Assembly: GCA_947846985.1 (NCBI GenBank) | Contig: CANTUZ010000025.1 | Coordinates: 13,576,100-13,640,099, forward strand | Direction: 5' to 3' | DNA length: 64,000 nt | Source: Fratercula arctica | Lineage: Eukaryota > Chordata > Aves > Charadriiformes > Alcidae | Part shown: positions 22,658-35,269 of the stretch, piece by piece | How the letters are laid out: each line of letters opens with the position of its first letter | Position numbering within the stretch: position 1 is the stretch's first letter | Notes under the pieces: generated by a model | Databases searched by the model: none | Told to the model about the DNA's origin: nothing | Seen by the model: the letters and a program-made list of their open reading frames with translations, nothing else | Program-made: the position numbers and the translations under genes

Positions 22658-25600
22658 TTAAGTATTCTCACCCAGGGTCAAATTTCCTTGACGTACACAT
22701 TGAACTTCAACATTCTCCAGGATCACCCACCAAGTATATCCAGATCCTTGAGCAAAAACAGTCCCACCAATGGGTTTCCCTTTGCCTGAGGCAGGAAAAA
22801 CCCAAACAGTTTTCCCTAACATATTCCTTTCATGCACCACAGGGACTTTATCCCCTTCTGCAGTATGTAAAAGGTCTGGTTGAGCAGGACCAGTTCGATT
22901 GATGGATCCCCCTGGTGTTAACTAACCAGGTAGCTTGTGCTAAAGGCTTGTCCCAATTTTTAAAGGATCCACCACCCATTGCCTTCAGGGTAGCTTTTAA
23001 CAATCCATTGTATCACTCAGTTTTCCCAGAAGCTGGTGCATGATAGGGGATATGATATACCCACTCAATGCCATGTTCTTTTCCCCAGTTACTTATAAGA
23101 CTGTTTTTGAAATGAGTCCCACTGTCTGACTCAATTCTTTCTGGAGTACCATGTCGCCACAAGACTTGCTTTTCAACGCCCAGGATGGTATTCTGAGCAG
23201 TGGCATGGGGCACGGCGTAGGTTTCCAACCATCCGGTGCTTACTTCCACCATTGTAAGCAGATAGCACTTACCCTGGTGGGTTTGAGGGAGTGTGATGGA
23301 GTCAATTTGCCAGGCCTCCCTGTACTCAGCCATCGTCCCCCATACCGCAAAGGTTTTAACCATTTAGCTTGCTCGATTTCAGCGCATGTATCACAATCAT
23401 GGATACCCTGTGCAATAGCGTCCATGGTTAAATCCACCCCTCGGTCATGAGCCCATTTATATGTGGCATCCCTTCCTTGATGAACTGAAGTGTCATCAGC
23501 CCACCGACCTAAAAACAGTTCACCTTTATGTTTCCAGTCCAAATCTGTCTGGAAAATCTTAGCATCTTGGTCCACTTGCTGATTGTTTTGATGTTCCTCA
23601 GTGACCCAACTCATGGATATGTGGGCATCTACACAGCGTACTTTCACAACTAGTTTCCCTAGCTGGTCAGCAATATCTTGCTATAATTCAGCAGCCCAGA
23701 TGGGTTTATCTTTGCCTTGCCAGTAGGTCTGTTTCCACTGCTTTAACCACCCCCACAGAGCATTGGCCACCATCCGTGAGTCAGTATAGAGATAGAGTAT
23801 TGGCCACTTTTCTCCTTCAGCAATGTCTAAGGCCAGCTGGATGGCTTTTACCTCTGCAAATTGACTCGATTCACCTTCTCCTTCAGCAGCTTCTGCGACT
23901 TGTCATGTAGGACTCCACACAGCAGCTTTCCACCTTTGATGCTTTCCTACAATATGACAAGATCCATCAGTGAACAGAGCATACTGTTTCTCATTATCTG
24001 AGAGTTCATTATATGGTGGGGCTTCCTCAGCACGAGTCACCACCTCCCCTGGTGGTGGCATTCCGGAGTCTTTGCCTTCAGGCTAGTTTGTGATCACTTC
24101 TACGATTCCTGTACTATTTCGGTTACCTATTCGAGCTCGCTGTGTGATTGAAGCAACCCATTTACTCCAGGTAGCATCGGTGGCATGATGAGTAGAAGGA
24201 ATTTTACCCTTGAACATCCAGCCCAGCACTGGTAATCGGGGTGCCAGGAGGAGCTGTGCTTCAGTACCAATTACCTCTGAAGCAGCTCTGACTCCTTCCT
24301 ATGCTGCCAATATCTCTTTCTCAGTTGGGGTATAGTTGGCCTCAGAGCCTTTGTATCCTCGACTCCAGAATCCTAGGGGTTGACCTCGAGTCTTCCCTGG
24401 TGCTTTCTGCCAGAGGCTCCAGGTAGGGCCATTGTCCCCAGCTGCAGTGTAGAGCACTTTTTTAATGTCCCGTCCTGTTCAGACTGGCCCAAGGGCTACT
24501 GCATGCACAATCTCTTAAGTTGCTCAAAGGCCTGTCGTTGCTCAGGACCCCACGTAAACTCATTTTTCTTTCAAGTCACTTCACAGAGAGGTTTCACAAT
24601 CTTACTATAACCTGGAATATGCATTCTCCAGAAACACACAATGCCTAAGAAGGCTTGTGTTTCCTTTTTGTTAGTAGGTGGGGACATAGCTGTTATTTTG
24701 TTAATCACATCCATTGGGATCTGGCGGCGACCATCTTGCCACTTAATTCCCAAGAACTGGATGTCTCAGGCAGGTCCCTTGACCTTACCTCATTTTACAG
24801 CAAAACCTGCTTTCAAAAGAATTTTTATTATTGTCTTACCTTTCCTGAAAACTTCTTCTGGTGTATTACCCCACACAATGATGTCATCAATGTATTGCAG
24901 GTGTTCTGGAGCTCCACCCTTTTCCAGTGTAGTCTGGATCAGCCCATGGCAAATAGTAGGGCTGCGTTTCCACCCCTGGGGCAGTTGATTCTCCAGGAGA
25001 ATGCAACTGTGGCCTGCATTCTGCTGCTAAAGGAATAGAGAAGAATGCATTAGCAATGTCAATCGTAGCATACCATTTGTCTGCCTTTGACTCCAGTTCA
25101 TATTGGAGTTCCAGCATGTCTAGCACAGCAGCACTCAGTGGTGATGTGACTTCATTCAGGCCATGATAGTCTACTGTTAATACCCAGTCTCCGTCAGACT
25201 TTTGCACTGGCCATACAGAGCTGTTAAAGTGTGAGCGAGTCTTGCTGATCACTCCTTGGGTCTCTAGCCGACGAATCAGGTTCTGGATGGGAATCAGTCT
25301 CAGTCAGTGCAATACTGTCGCCAATGCACTGTGGAAGTAGCAACTGGCACCTGCTGTTCTTTAACCCTCAGCAGTCCCACCACAGAAGGGTCATCTGAAA
25401 GATCAAGTAAGGTAGACAGCTGTGTAATGTCCTCAGTCTCTACAGCTGCTATACCAAAAGCCCACTGATACCCTTTCAGGTCTTTGAAATACCCTCTCTT
25501 AAGGTAGACTATACCAAGGATGCACGGAGCATCTGGGCCAGTTACAATGGGGTGCTTCTCCCATTTATTCCCAGTTAGGCTCACTTCGGCCTCCAATACA

Positions 25601-25799
25601 GTCAGCTCTTGAGATCCCCCCGTCACTCCAGAAATAGTGACAGATTCTGCCCCTTTATGATTCGATGGCAATAGGGTACACTGTGCACCAGTGTCCACCA
25701 GGGCTTTATGCTTTTGTGTCTCTAATGTGCCAGGCCATTGAATCCACACAGTCCAATAAACTCAGCCCTTTCCTCCTCCTGGCTGGAGGCAGGGCAACT
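22658..25799 (-). pseudogene. pol: ERV-L pol of provirus D
   Basis: Full-length pol by homology with A and B, broken into many frames. Recognisable parts: protease with LVDTGAQC (about 25670-25700), RT blocks with DYHGLNEV, LAAECRPQ and YIDD (about 24884-24895), RNase H (about 23940-23990 and 23770-23800), the integrase zinc region with HQGRDATYKWAHDRG (about 23440-23490), and a core with ESDSGTHF (N to S change next to the catalytic Asp) and a terminal GKTE. Lesions include a deletion in the FAFTWRGVQYTWNRLPQG block (about 24985-25010), several frameshifts and stops. Confidence 0.88.
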
Positions 25800-25802
25800 C
25801 TA
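25800..25802 (-). promoter_or_regulatory. In-frame TAG between gag and pol, provirus D
   Basis: TAG AGT TGC CCT GCC TCC on the minus strand, aligned with the TAG of A, B and E. The stop and the downstream CCCTGCC are kept although surrounding sequence has diverged. Confidence 0.6.
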
Positions 25803-28562
25803 ATGTTGAGGACAACATCTACAATTAGCAGATGAGTTCCTACAAGGACTGGAGCATCACTTACCATGGACTGGAGCAGCCATCCTCCTGCAGAAATTCT
25901 TTCTTCCATCTGCTTTACCTTGCAACTCAAGCCTGCAGGGCCAGAGTAGGTTTTTTATCCCAATTACTCATGTCCTCTCCATTGTTGCAGAGGCAAAGCC
26001 ATAGGAAATCTCGGAGTGGATCCTGTTTCCCTTGAGTTGATCTCGTCGGAGGGCGTTTTTTCTTAATGACTGCAACCTGGGTCTGTTGAGGGGAAGAGTG
26101 GCATTCTTTCCCCTGCTCAGACAGTTTTTCAAGCAGTTCATGAAACAGTTTATCATTTTTCTCATTTTGCTCAGCTATTGTCTTAGTGATTTTCTCCACT
26201 GTCTCAGCCATTGTCTTGATTTGCTCAGCCATTTTCTCCACAGCTGCTACAGTGAGGGGACGAGAGAGACTGTCTTCATACTGTCGCACCTTGTGAGCCA
26301 CCTCATTCACAGTTGGTGTATCAGTATGAGATCCTCCCCAGACCATTGTTGATAATGTATGGGAATAATTTGATGGTGCACTCTGCACAAACTTCCTCAA
26401 CAAAGATCATTGGCATGGCATTTCATCAGGGTCTATAATCACTTCCCAGTCACCATAAATCTCCTCTCCGACAGCCAGTTCCCTCAGGTACTTAATACCT
26501 TTCTCTATGCTGGTCCATTTGCTTGGATGGCATTTGATATCATCCTTGAAGGGGTACCTGCCCTTCACAGCTGATAGCAGTCGCCTCCAGAGACTGAGGG
26601 TGTTTGTCTTTCTCCCAATTGCTTTATCAATACTTCCATCTTTGGACAGGTTTCCCAACTGCTTAGCTTCTCTGCCATCTAAATCTATGGTATCAGCTCC
26701 ATTATCCCAGCATCGGAGCAACCAGGAGACAAATGTCTCCCCTTCATGACGACTAAAGTCCTTCCTTATATTTTGCAAATCCTTCATAGAGAAGGATTTA
26801 ATGATTATCTCTGCATCTGAGTCCTCATCCTGTGTTAATGCTGGCTGAGAAGGACCCTCTCCTGGATCTGATTTAGCAGGACGTTTTCCTTTATCTGCTT
26901 GAGAAGGACCCTCTCCTGGATATTCCTCAGAGGAGCCCCTCTCCCATGCTGTCTGGCTTGGGCTGGTCTTTGTCGTCAGAGGCAGGGGAATGAGCTAACT
27001 TTTTCTGCTTCCTGGTCACCGGGGCAACTTGTGCCGGTTCTGCTGGAGTTTTGGTAGCAGCAGCGCTCGTTGTCGGAGCAGCTGGAGCAGTGACCGTGCT
27101 TCTCGTCGGGGCCGGAGCAGCTGGTGCCGCTGCGGGCGGGGGAGGGGCTGGCGATAGAGGCGGGGGGGGGCAGGCGGCGGAGTGACAGCTGCCGGGCCGG
27201 GGCCGGTGCTGTGGCTTTTGCCGCTGCCGGAGCCGGAACCGTAGCTTTCGCCAGGGCCGGTGGGGGGCAACCGATGTCGCTCGGGCTGGTGTCGGGGCCG
27301 GTGGCATTGTTTGTGTCTGTGTTGTGGCTTGGGCAGTAATTTTAGCTGTTTGTGTTTCTGCTGTGGCTTTCGCTGGGGGGGGGGGTGGGTTGTAACGGGT
27401 TCTTTTTTAAAGATTCCAACGTACAAACCAGAGCTCACACAAAGATAAAAAAAGTTAACTCATCTTTATTGTGAAGCCTTGCTAAGCAGTTCCCAAATGT
27501 CCCAAAAGTTACTTAAGAGAATCTTACCATCCCACAGATCATAGCAGCACCGCCGAGCAGCAGGATAACGAGGAGCCACATTGGTACGGCAGAGGGAGGT
27601 AGGCACAGCACCGTTCAGGGCGTCCCCTGTATCTTCAAAGTGTGCTCATGTCTCTCTCTCTCTGCCCCGAGACAGCCCCCTTATATCCTGCACCGGATTG
27701 AGGGGAAAAGTACAGGTTAGAGTCGCTGCATGCGTGGCCAGCGCATTCAGCTAGCCCCACCAGGCTCGTGATCCGGCTTTGCTAACAGCGGCTTTCTGAT
27801 ACGCAACAACATTGTTGCACTCCCTTCTTATTATTTTCTTCTTTGAAGGTCAGGTTCTCATGGATACGCACATAGTTTTTGCAACAACAGTACTGAGGTC
27901 CTTTTTCTCAGCATGTATACTGGGTTTGGTTCAACTAGTAATTTTCCATTGTGTCTCACTTGGACCATCCTCTATTATCCCTTACACAGGGTTGTCTGAG
28001 TTTCTGCTGTGGCTTTTGGAAGGGGGTTGTCTGAATATCTGCTGTAGCTTTTGGAGGGGGGGTTGTCTGAATTTCTGCTATCTTTGACTTCGGCCGTGGG
28101 GTTTGAGTAGCAATATCACATTTCACTCCTGCACTGATATTTAACAATAAACCACCCCTACAACACATTCAGGAAACCCAACAACAGAATCACGTACGAA
28201 TGAAAGTAACATTCACTTTCTAAACAGCCCAAAGGTTTTTCATCCCCTAATTCTGTTAGTGTCACTTTGGCATAAGAATCAAAGGGCAAAGTAAACTTTC
28301 CCCAGGTAAACCCAAAAGTGTAATTAGTAAAAGACTCCATCACGAGATGCCCAAGATATGCCGGTAGAACCATTATCCAAGCAATTATTTTATACATGTG
28401 AAGGCAAATCCACACCAACACAGCACGCTTAGACCACCGCATCCAAACACATAGAAGAAATAAACCATGCATTATATTCAACCAGTTAAACACCGCTGCA
28501 TCAATTAACTTCATACAAAGCTCTCTAAAGACACGATATAAGATTTCTTGTAAGAATGACAT
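25803..28562 (-). pseudogene. gag: ERV-L gag of provirus D, interrupted by a solo LTR
   Basis: Starts at a true ATG (28560-28562). The first 134 codons again encode several hydrophobic segments (FLLCVWM..., VLVWICLHMYKIIAWIMVLPA, YVILLLGFLNVL) and end in a TAG near 28158. A Pro/Ala/Thr/Gln-rich linker follows (28090-26830), itself with a tandem repeat (28010-28080) and a foreign LTR inserted at 27391-27988. The capsid frame is 26787-26407 (MKDLQNIRKDFSRHEGETFVSW, LSLWRRLLSAVKGRYPF). Then 26403-25927 carries a heptad-like coiled coil (EKMAEQIKTMAETVEKI) and the tail LRDFLWLCLCNNGEDM. In D the coiled coil and tail are in one frame, which shows what the ancestral Gag arrangement was. Confidence 0.85.
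27391..27988 (-). repeat. Solo LTR, betaretrovirus-type, inside gag of D
   Basis: Plus-strand ends TGTAACGGG and CTTACACA, about 598 bp. On the minus strand a TATAAG box lies at 27681-27688 and AATAAA at 27465-27470. The flanks GGGT (27387-27390) and GGGT (27989-27992) may be a 4-bp target duplication, but G-richness makes this weak. About 400 bp of it recurs inside element C at about 47890-48299. Confidence 0.75.
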
Positions 28563-28636
28563 GATGTGAACTGTCTGTTCTCCCCGAGCAAACTGGAATT
28601 CAAACTATTCAGGCAATCTATCAGAGCTCCGTTCAT

Positions 28637-28654
28637 GCCCCATGTTGGGCACCA
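28637..28654 (-). promoter_or_regulatory. Primer-binding site of provirus D, tRNA-Lys(1,2) type, mutated
   Basis: The minus strand reads TGGTGCCCAACATGGGGC, differing from the site in A by two CpG-type transitions. Confidence 0.8.
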
Positions 28655-28661
28655 ATAAATC

Positions 28662-29379
28662 TGTCGTGGTTTTGGCCAAATTGGCCAATGGCCAGCGACA
28701 GATGCTTCCCCCCCAACCTCTCGTACACGGGGAGGAGGGGGAGAGATAAAGAGATTTACGAGTTTAGAAGGTACTAAACTAATGAAATATTAATAATAAA
28801 ATAAGAAGGAAAATAATGAAATAGATACAGTATATACAAAAATATATCAAGCTCCCAGGATGACGTCACTGGCAGGCACTGGGAAAGTCCCAGACTGGAC
28901 TCAGTGATGGGTGGGAACTGGATTCCAGAGCTGGAGTCAGGACCCCTTGGATCATGATCAAAGGCAGATGAACAGACAGGGTCTTCCTCGGATGTCGGCC
29001 ATTGAAGAAAAGAGAGACTGACCTTTTGATCCCTCAGCTTTTATACTGAGCATGGGGCAGATGGGATGGAATACGCCTGTTGGTCAATTTTGGGTCACCT
29101 GTCCTGTCCTCTCCTCCCTGCAGGTGGGACCCCTCTATGCTTTTCTGTTTCTAACCGTCCAGCGGGAGCAAATAACAAAGTTAGCTGACCTTGGTTGTTA
29201 TAGCAATAAGTATAAGCAAGAGCCTTTCTGCATACCATTCCTTGGCACAAACTGTCTTATCATTCTGAACAAACCGTTTTCTGCACAACATGCTGTTAAT
29301 TTCAGAGTTAGAAGAGGCCTAGCTAAGAAGTAAAATTACTGAACAGAAAATTGGTTCTGTTTTACCTCAAACCAGGACA
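28662..29379 (-). repeat. 5' LTR of provirus D
   Basis: 718 bp from TGTCGTGGTTTTGGCC to AACCAGGACA on the plus strand. Contains the TTTTATACTGAGC block (about 29038) that is likely promoter-proximal in the minus orientation. Fragments of the same family lie at 19551-20520. Confidence 0.88.
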
Positions 29380-29850
29380 CTTGCCTAACATGGTTCCTGG
29401 CTGCTCAGACAGTTTCTCTGTATTCCTCCCAGGCTACCTGTCCTTGCTTCCACCCTCTGTAGGCGTCCTTTTTGCTTTTGAGCTTGTCCAGGAACTCCTT
29501 GTTTGTCCAAGCAGGCCTCCTGGCGTTTTTGCCTGAATTCTTTCTTAGGATGCATCTCTCCTGAGCTTGGAGGAGATGATCCTTGAATACTAACCAGCTT
29601 CCTTGGGCCCCTCTCCCCTCCAGGGCTTTATCCCATGGTACCCTACCAAGTAGATCTCCTCAAGAGGCCAAAGTCTGCTCTCCTGAAGTCTAGGGTAGTG
29701 AGCTTGCTGCGCACCTTCCTCGCTGCCCTAAGGATCTTGAACTCTACCATTTCATGGTCACTGCAGCCAAGGCTACCCTTGAGCTTGACATTCCCTACTA
29801 ACTCCTCCTTGTTGGTAAAGACAAGGTCCAGCATACATGGGTCCTTCCCA
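29380..29850 (-). mobile_element. CR1 LINE, part 2 (right of provirus D)
   Basis: Continues the CR1 of 22048-22141. The minus-strand frame 29834-29643 encodes the end of the CR1 endonuclease domain ([25 protein letters not shown], the SDH catalytic motif). Truncated near 29850. Confidence 0.9.
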
Positions 29851-32642
29851 TAACATAAGATACTCTGCTTCCACAGTTAATTTTATGGCTTACTTTGCTG
29901 TTTTGGTTGTTCTGGCTCCCTGCCTGGTTAGTCCTTGACAGTGAAGCTAACAATATTTCTGTTTTCCAGTAAAACCTAAAATTTCTGCTCCCTCATCATT
30001 TAGGCAAGTGAAACTTATCCCCAGGCCTTCCACTTTGTCTATTTACTTCCAGACATCTAGTAGTTGTCATAGGTTCTGGGTTTCCTTGTGGTAGTGTAAA
30101 ACTGATGGCTATTATTTTTTTTACTCCTTGCTGTTCAAAAGCAACTGTCAAGTAGCAAATCTGTTTTTTAAGGACCATGTCATAACCGTGGCCAAAAGTG
30201 AAACATTACAGGAGACACTAATGCCGTCAAATTCTGCTTTCATGTAATTACACATGTTTATCTTTTCCCAGTAATTATATATTGACTGCAGTGAGAATTG
30301 ATAGAAGAGGAAGGTACATGAGCATATATCTGTGTGTATACTTCTTCCTCAAAAACTTTTTAGGATACTGCAATCCTGTTTCTGAGACCAAGTGTTTGAA
30401 CAATGAAACCTTGATTTCTCCCTCCAAGCATATCCCAAGAAGCCTATGCCATTCGTTTCCTCTAGATCAAAAGCATGTGGTTTTCATTTTGCTTTGACTT
30501 ATAGTACCTTTCAAAATGGAATGGATTAAAAATATACCAACAGAGTTTGTAGATGATTTGCTAAAAGAGAAACAATCTTTTCTTCGATCAGTCTTTTATA
30601 AGTTGCTACTAATGGTACAATGTATATTTTGCTGCATTTATTCTTTAATTATAGGCTGGACTTGTATAAACAACTATGCTGTGTCAGTATCTGTATTCTC
30701 ATAGTTTATAAATATACTTATAAAGTATTCTTTGCTTCCCTTGATTGATCAGGGATTGTTATAACTACTGCTTCTCTTAAGCCTTTAATTTCCTACAGTT
30801 AATGTAAAGATCCATACGTAGGAAAACTGCGGCACAGAAGTTAGTGCACAGCAGGCACTGCAGGATTAATTGCAAAATGATTTGGATATCTGATTGTTGC
30901 CAGGAGCATCTATCAAAATGTAGATTCTCAAACTAAATTTCCTGAATACTTGTGTTTCTGCCAGTAATATTCTCTAAAAGTGTCAGATAATCATCGGGTC
31001 AGTGGGTGAAGCACATCTAGGAGAAATGACTGGAGGTGGCAGCTTTGTGAGAAGGAGCTGCTGAGGTCTCTCAGTCCAGGCTGTCCCTGAGGACTGTGGC
31101 TGCAGTAAGGTAGGAACGCCCAGAATGAGTTCTGTTTTATTAAAACATACAGTGATTTCTGTGTCCTGGTCAGTATCAGCATTCTGACCCTGTCATTTAT
31201 AACGAGCAGAAGCATCTTGGAAAGGAAATGTGGCAAAAGAAAAAGCCCAGTTACTTGGCCATTTCAGTTCCCTGGCTTCATTAACAACCAGATCAAGTTT
31301 AGGGTTGATTGGTTTTGTTTGTTTGTTGTGGTTTTTGTGGGTTTTTCTTTTGTTTTTGTGGTTGGTTGGTTGTTTTTCAGGGAGGAGAGAAGATACACAT
31401 CAGTGAGTGCCATATTTCATCTCTCCCAAGAGTTTGGATTTTTGGGAGGGTGACAGAGCAGACATCTAAAAAGAGGCACCACTCTAGTGGCTAGTCTTCT
31501 TAAGGAGCCTTTGCTTTCCTGACACCAAAAGGGACTTCAGTCTGACTTTAAAACTTTAGTTTATCTTGGGAATTAAGCCCAGGCCCGCAAAAGGATGGAG
31601 GTGCCATTATTAACTAGGTGTCTAATTCCAGTAGAAGAATCCACAGCCCTGACTAAAGTACCTAAGCTCTGTGTAGAGCAACCAGGAATGTGCCTAATAC
31701 TAGACTATCATCTGAGCTAGCTAGTGAAGGGAAACTTTTAACCCATCCTGTTGAAACACGTGACTTGCATTAACTAATTTAATCTTAATTATGTCAGAGA
31801 GCAAAACTGAGCCTGGATTTTCTGCCAAATGATTAGAAGGGTTGCTGGGGGTTGGGATTTCTTAAGATTCAGTCCCTGTTAATATATTATGTTCCTCTTC
31901 ATAAGACTATAAAGGGAAGGATCAATATTTCCATAAAGTAGCTAATAAATTGAGGGCATAAAGAAATTAAATAGCACACCAATGTCATGGTGAGGGGCTG
32001 TTGAGTAGATTCAGGAACCTCATTCTGCTGATGCTCTAAGATGAAAGATTACCTTTGCTTTTGATATCAACAGCATGGACCTCAATCTCTCCTCCCTCCC
32101 TCCCTCCCTCCCATCTTACCTCTAATCACTGTTGTTTCAGATCTGCTTTGCAACTTGGCCATATTTGAAGGACTAAAGCATGCATACACATTAATATTTT
32201 TGCGTACTTTTTGTGCGCCTAGAATCCCTCATGTTTCCAGTAATGTACCTTAACGTTTCCAAGGATTTGGCTCTTCAGCATCTGCTGGTGGAATGGGATG
32301 TTGGCAAGTCAGCACATGATGCTGAGCTGGCAATGTCTTTTGAAATACAAGTCCATTGAACGGATGAAACTAGTACTGTATGGACAGTAAGTGTATTTAA
32401 AAAAAAGCTATATTAGTTACTTACAACATAAAGGAAGCTAAAGGAAAATCAAATGTTCAATGCTTATTCAGATAGCTTTGCTGTATAAGTTTATGATTTA
32501 CAACATACTATTTACAAAACTGTACTAGAAATACCTCCATATTTCACTAGGTGACAGACTTGGTCTAATGTTATGCCCAGTTTTTGTGGAAAAAATATTG
32601 GCTCGGATGAAAAAGTATTTTCTACCTGTGCAGAATACAGAT
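29851..32642. other. Unique sequence, no gene recognised
   Basis: AT-rich host DNA with a T/G-rich run (31305-31380) and a (CCCT)n microsatellite (about 32086-32112). Short ORFs, including 30516-30704, show no domain I can name. Confidence 0.4.
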
Positions 32643-33100
32643 CATAGAATAGAATCATAGAATCGTTTTGTTTGGAAGAGACCTTTAAGATCATCAAGGC
32701 CAACTGTTAACCTAGCATTTCCAAGTTACCACTAAATCATGTCACTAAGCACCACGTCTACCCGTCTCTTAAATACCTCCAGGGATGGCAACTCAACCAC
32801 TTCCCTGGGCAGCCTGGTCCAATGCTCGATAACCCTTTGACTGAAGAAATTTTTCCTAATATCCATCCTAAACCTCCCCTGGCGTGACTTGAAGCCATTT
32901 CCTTTTGTCCTATCACTTGTTACTTGGGAGAAGAGACTGACCCCCACCTCGCTACAGCCTCCTTTCAGGTAGTTGTAGAGAGCAATAAGGTCTCCCCTCA
33001 GCCTCCTTTTCTCCAGGCTGAACAACTCCAGTTCCCTCAGATGCTCCTCATAAGACTTGTGTTCTAGACCCCTTACTAGCTTTGTTGCCCTTCTCTAAAC
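32643..33100 (-). mobile_element. CR1 LINE 3' portion, minus strand
   Basis: Begins on the plus strand with the ATAGAATCATAGAATC tail, then 3' UTR and the ORF2 C terminus ([34 protein letters not shown]). 5'-truncated near 33100. Confidence 0.92.
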
Positions 33101-34242
33101 TAGGCATATGATATGCCTTGCATACCCTTATTGAGGGATTGTGGTGGGCAGACTTAGGAGATCTGATTTTAAAGGCCTCTGTTTCCCTCCCAAGGTGCAG
33201 GTCCCCTAAGCGGCCTTCTAGAAAAATCCCTTCCATTGCTCCTAAAGGCAGGCTTTTTTTTTAGCGTGATTAATTCCCTTCACTGGGGACTAACTGAGCA
33301 TGAGTCATATTGCTGCAAGTCCTCTCACCTTACGAACCAAACAGGATAGTCTCAGTGTGAGTGAAGCCTTTTAAGCCCTGTGCTTGGCAAATAAGGCAAT
33401 TGGCTGTTAGCGATTACCTTATACCCACCTCTTCCAGTTAGGGAAGAAGGTAGTGATGTCTCTTTTGCAAAGTCCCTATCCTGCTAGTTTTCCTTAACAC
33501 CTAAACCAGACAAATTTTTTGAAGAGGTGGAGATATGATCACCCAAATCATAGGCTTAGCCCTGCTCCTGATTTTTTTCCCCAGTCCATGGCTTCAGTGT
33601 GAGAACTTTTGTCTTCCAAGAAAATTTCCTCTCCTTTGGATCTGACAAAATCTTTTGGGAACTAAATGCATAGGTATATTATAGCTTATTATGAGTCATC
33701 TGCTGATTAAACTATGGAAGAATATGTTAAAACTTAGTAAAATTGGAAAATTGTTCTAACTCATTTAAAGCTGCTATTTGTGAGAAAGCACATAAAGCAG
33801 AGAAGGGCTTATTTTTCTGAAAGCAGGAGTCAATAAAATAAGATGATCACTGTTAAGAGTCACAACTTACTGCTGATCATCCAATTTCGTAGTATTTTTT
33901 CTCGGAGTTTGCTGCATCACTGCAGATGAACTCTATGCAGTTCAGAAGATTTTGACCACTTCTATACATGGGCTGGGTTTTTTAACACCCCATGAGTAGA
34001 TCTGTCTGAAACTGAGACCATATAACTCCAAACAATTAAAATTAGTTTTTGTAGTATCCTTCCAACAAACTCTTGTTAACTTGCTAGAAGACAGATTTTT
34101 ATTATTTTTTTTTTTTCAAATCCAAGAATGTAGTCTGTACTGTTACTCATAATAAACAAGACAAGGTAAATAAACAGGATATTTTGGATGTCACTGCCAC
34201 GCAGGAATGTGTTTGCTTCTGTGTTTTTTTTCTGAAGAATGC
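33101..34242. other. Unique sequence, no gene recognised
   Basis: AT-rich; ends with the left target duplication of element F (aatgc, 34238-34242). Confidence 0.4.
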
Positions 34243-34263
34243 TGTCCTGGTTCCGGCGGGGAT

Positions 34264-34750
34264 AGAGACAATTGAGTCGGACAACGGGACTCATTTCCGA
34301 AACAGCCTCATAGACACCTGGGCCAAAGAGCATGGCATTGAGTGGGTATATCACATCCCCTATCACGCACCAGCCTCTGGGAAGATAGAACGGTACAATG
34401 GACTGTTAAAAACTACACTGAGAGCAATGGGTGGTGGGACCTTAAAACATTGGGATGCACGTTTAGCAAAGGCTACCTGGCTAGTTAACACCAAGGGATC
34501 TACCAATCGGGCTGGCCCTGCCCAATCAAAACTTCCACGTACCGTAGAAGGGGATAAAGTCCCCGTAGTGCACATGAAGAATATGTTGGGGAAGACAGTC
34601 TGGGTTAGTCCTGCCTCAGGCAAAGGCAAACCCATCCGTGGGATTGCTTTTGCCCAAGGACCTGGGTGCACTTGGTGGGTAATGCAGAAGGATGGGGAAG
34701 TCCGATGTGTACCTCATGGGGATCTGATTTTGGGTGAGAATAGCCAATGA
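34264..34750 (+). pseudogene. pol: ERV-L integrase C-terminal fragment, element F
   Basis: An open frame from the junction near 34264 to TGA 34748-34750. It contains the second catalytic Asp (ESDNGTHF) and the Glu (KIERYNG) of the integrase core and the C-terminal domain with KTVWVSPASGKG and CTWWVM. The zinc domain and the first Asp are missing, so it cannot act. Sequence is very close to A and B. Confidence 0.9.
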
Positions 34751-35269
34751 ATCAAATTGTGTGTTGTTAATTGCCATGTAACACTGTCACTGTATGTTCT
34801 CGTTACTATAATTGCTATCAGCTGTACTGCAGTAAGAATCACCCAAATTAAGGACAGATGGACTTTGATGAAGAATTGAGTAAAGCAAAGTGGTGATGGG
34901 ATCAGAGCTGACCTCAGCAGCTGGCGCCCAGCAACTTCCTCAAGATCTACATCTTCAGCCCATGGACTGTGGGCATGAGCCACGCCGGGTACACCAGTCA
35001 TAAGCTCTGAAAAATACGGCATGCAACAGTCCAGCACCACACACCATCTCACCTGCCCTGAGAGACTGTTCTAACAGATGGAGTCCAAAGCCGTGGATTG
35101 AATGAACTCGCCAGACGCTTTGGAGGGATGGCCCATAAACTAAGGGCATTCTGTCTGCATGAATATATATGTGCATATATATATATATGACAGGGGAAAG
35201 TGGTGACAATTGATTGGAACCTTTAAGATCTGGGCATGGCAAAAATGGTACAGAATAAAGGGTGGATGA
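34751..35269 (+). other. 3' region of element F
   Basis: Same non-env 3' region as A and B. The frame after the pol TGA remains open for about 41 codons. Compared with A it carries an in-frame 15-base insertion. An AT dinucleotide run lies at 35165-35190. Confidence 0.5.

Larger units (their letters stand above)
22142..29379 (-). mobile_element. ERV-L provirus D, older divergent family
   Basis: Minus-strand provirus: 5' LTR 28662-29379, primer site 28637-28654, gag 28562-25803, TAG, pol 25799-22658, 3' LTR 22142-22288. The flanks cttac (22137-22141) and cttgc (29380-29384) are a 5-bp target duplication with one mismatch, and both flanks are CR1, so D inserted into a CR1. The 3' LTR has lost most of its interior (146 against 718 bp). 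A foreign solo LTR (27391-27988) sits in gag. Gag and pol are full of lesions, so D is clearly older than A. Confidence 0.9.

Noticed and set aside
30516..30704. 62-codon plus-strand ORF
   Set aside because: Plausible amino-acid composition but no domain, no convincing splice sites, and no homolog I recognise.
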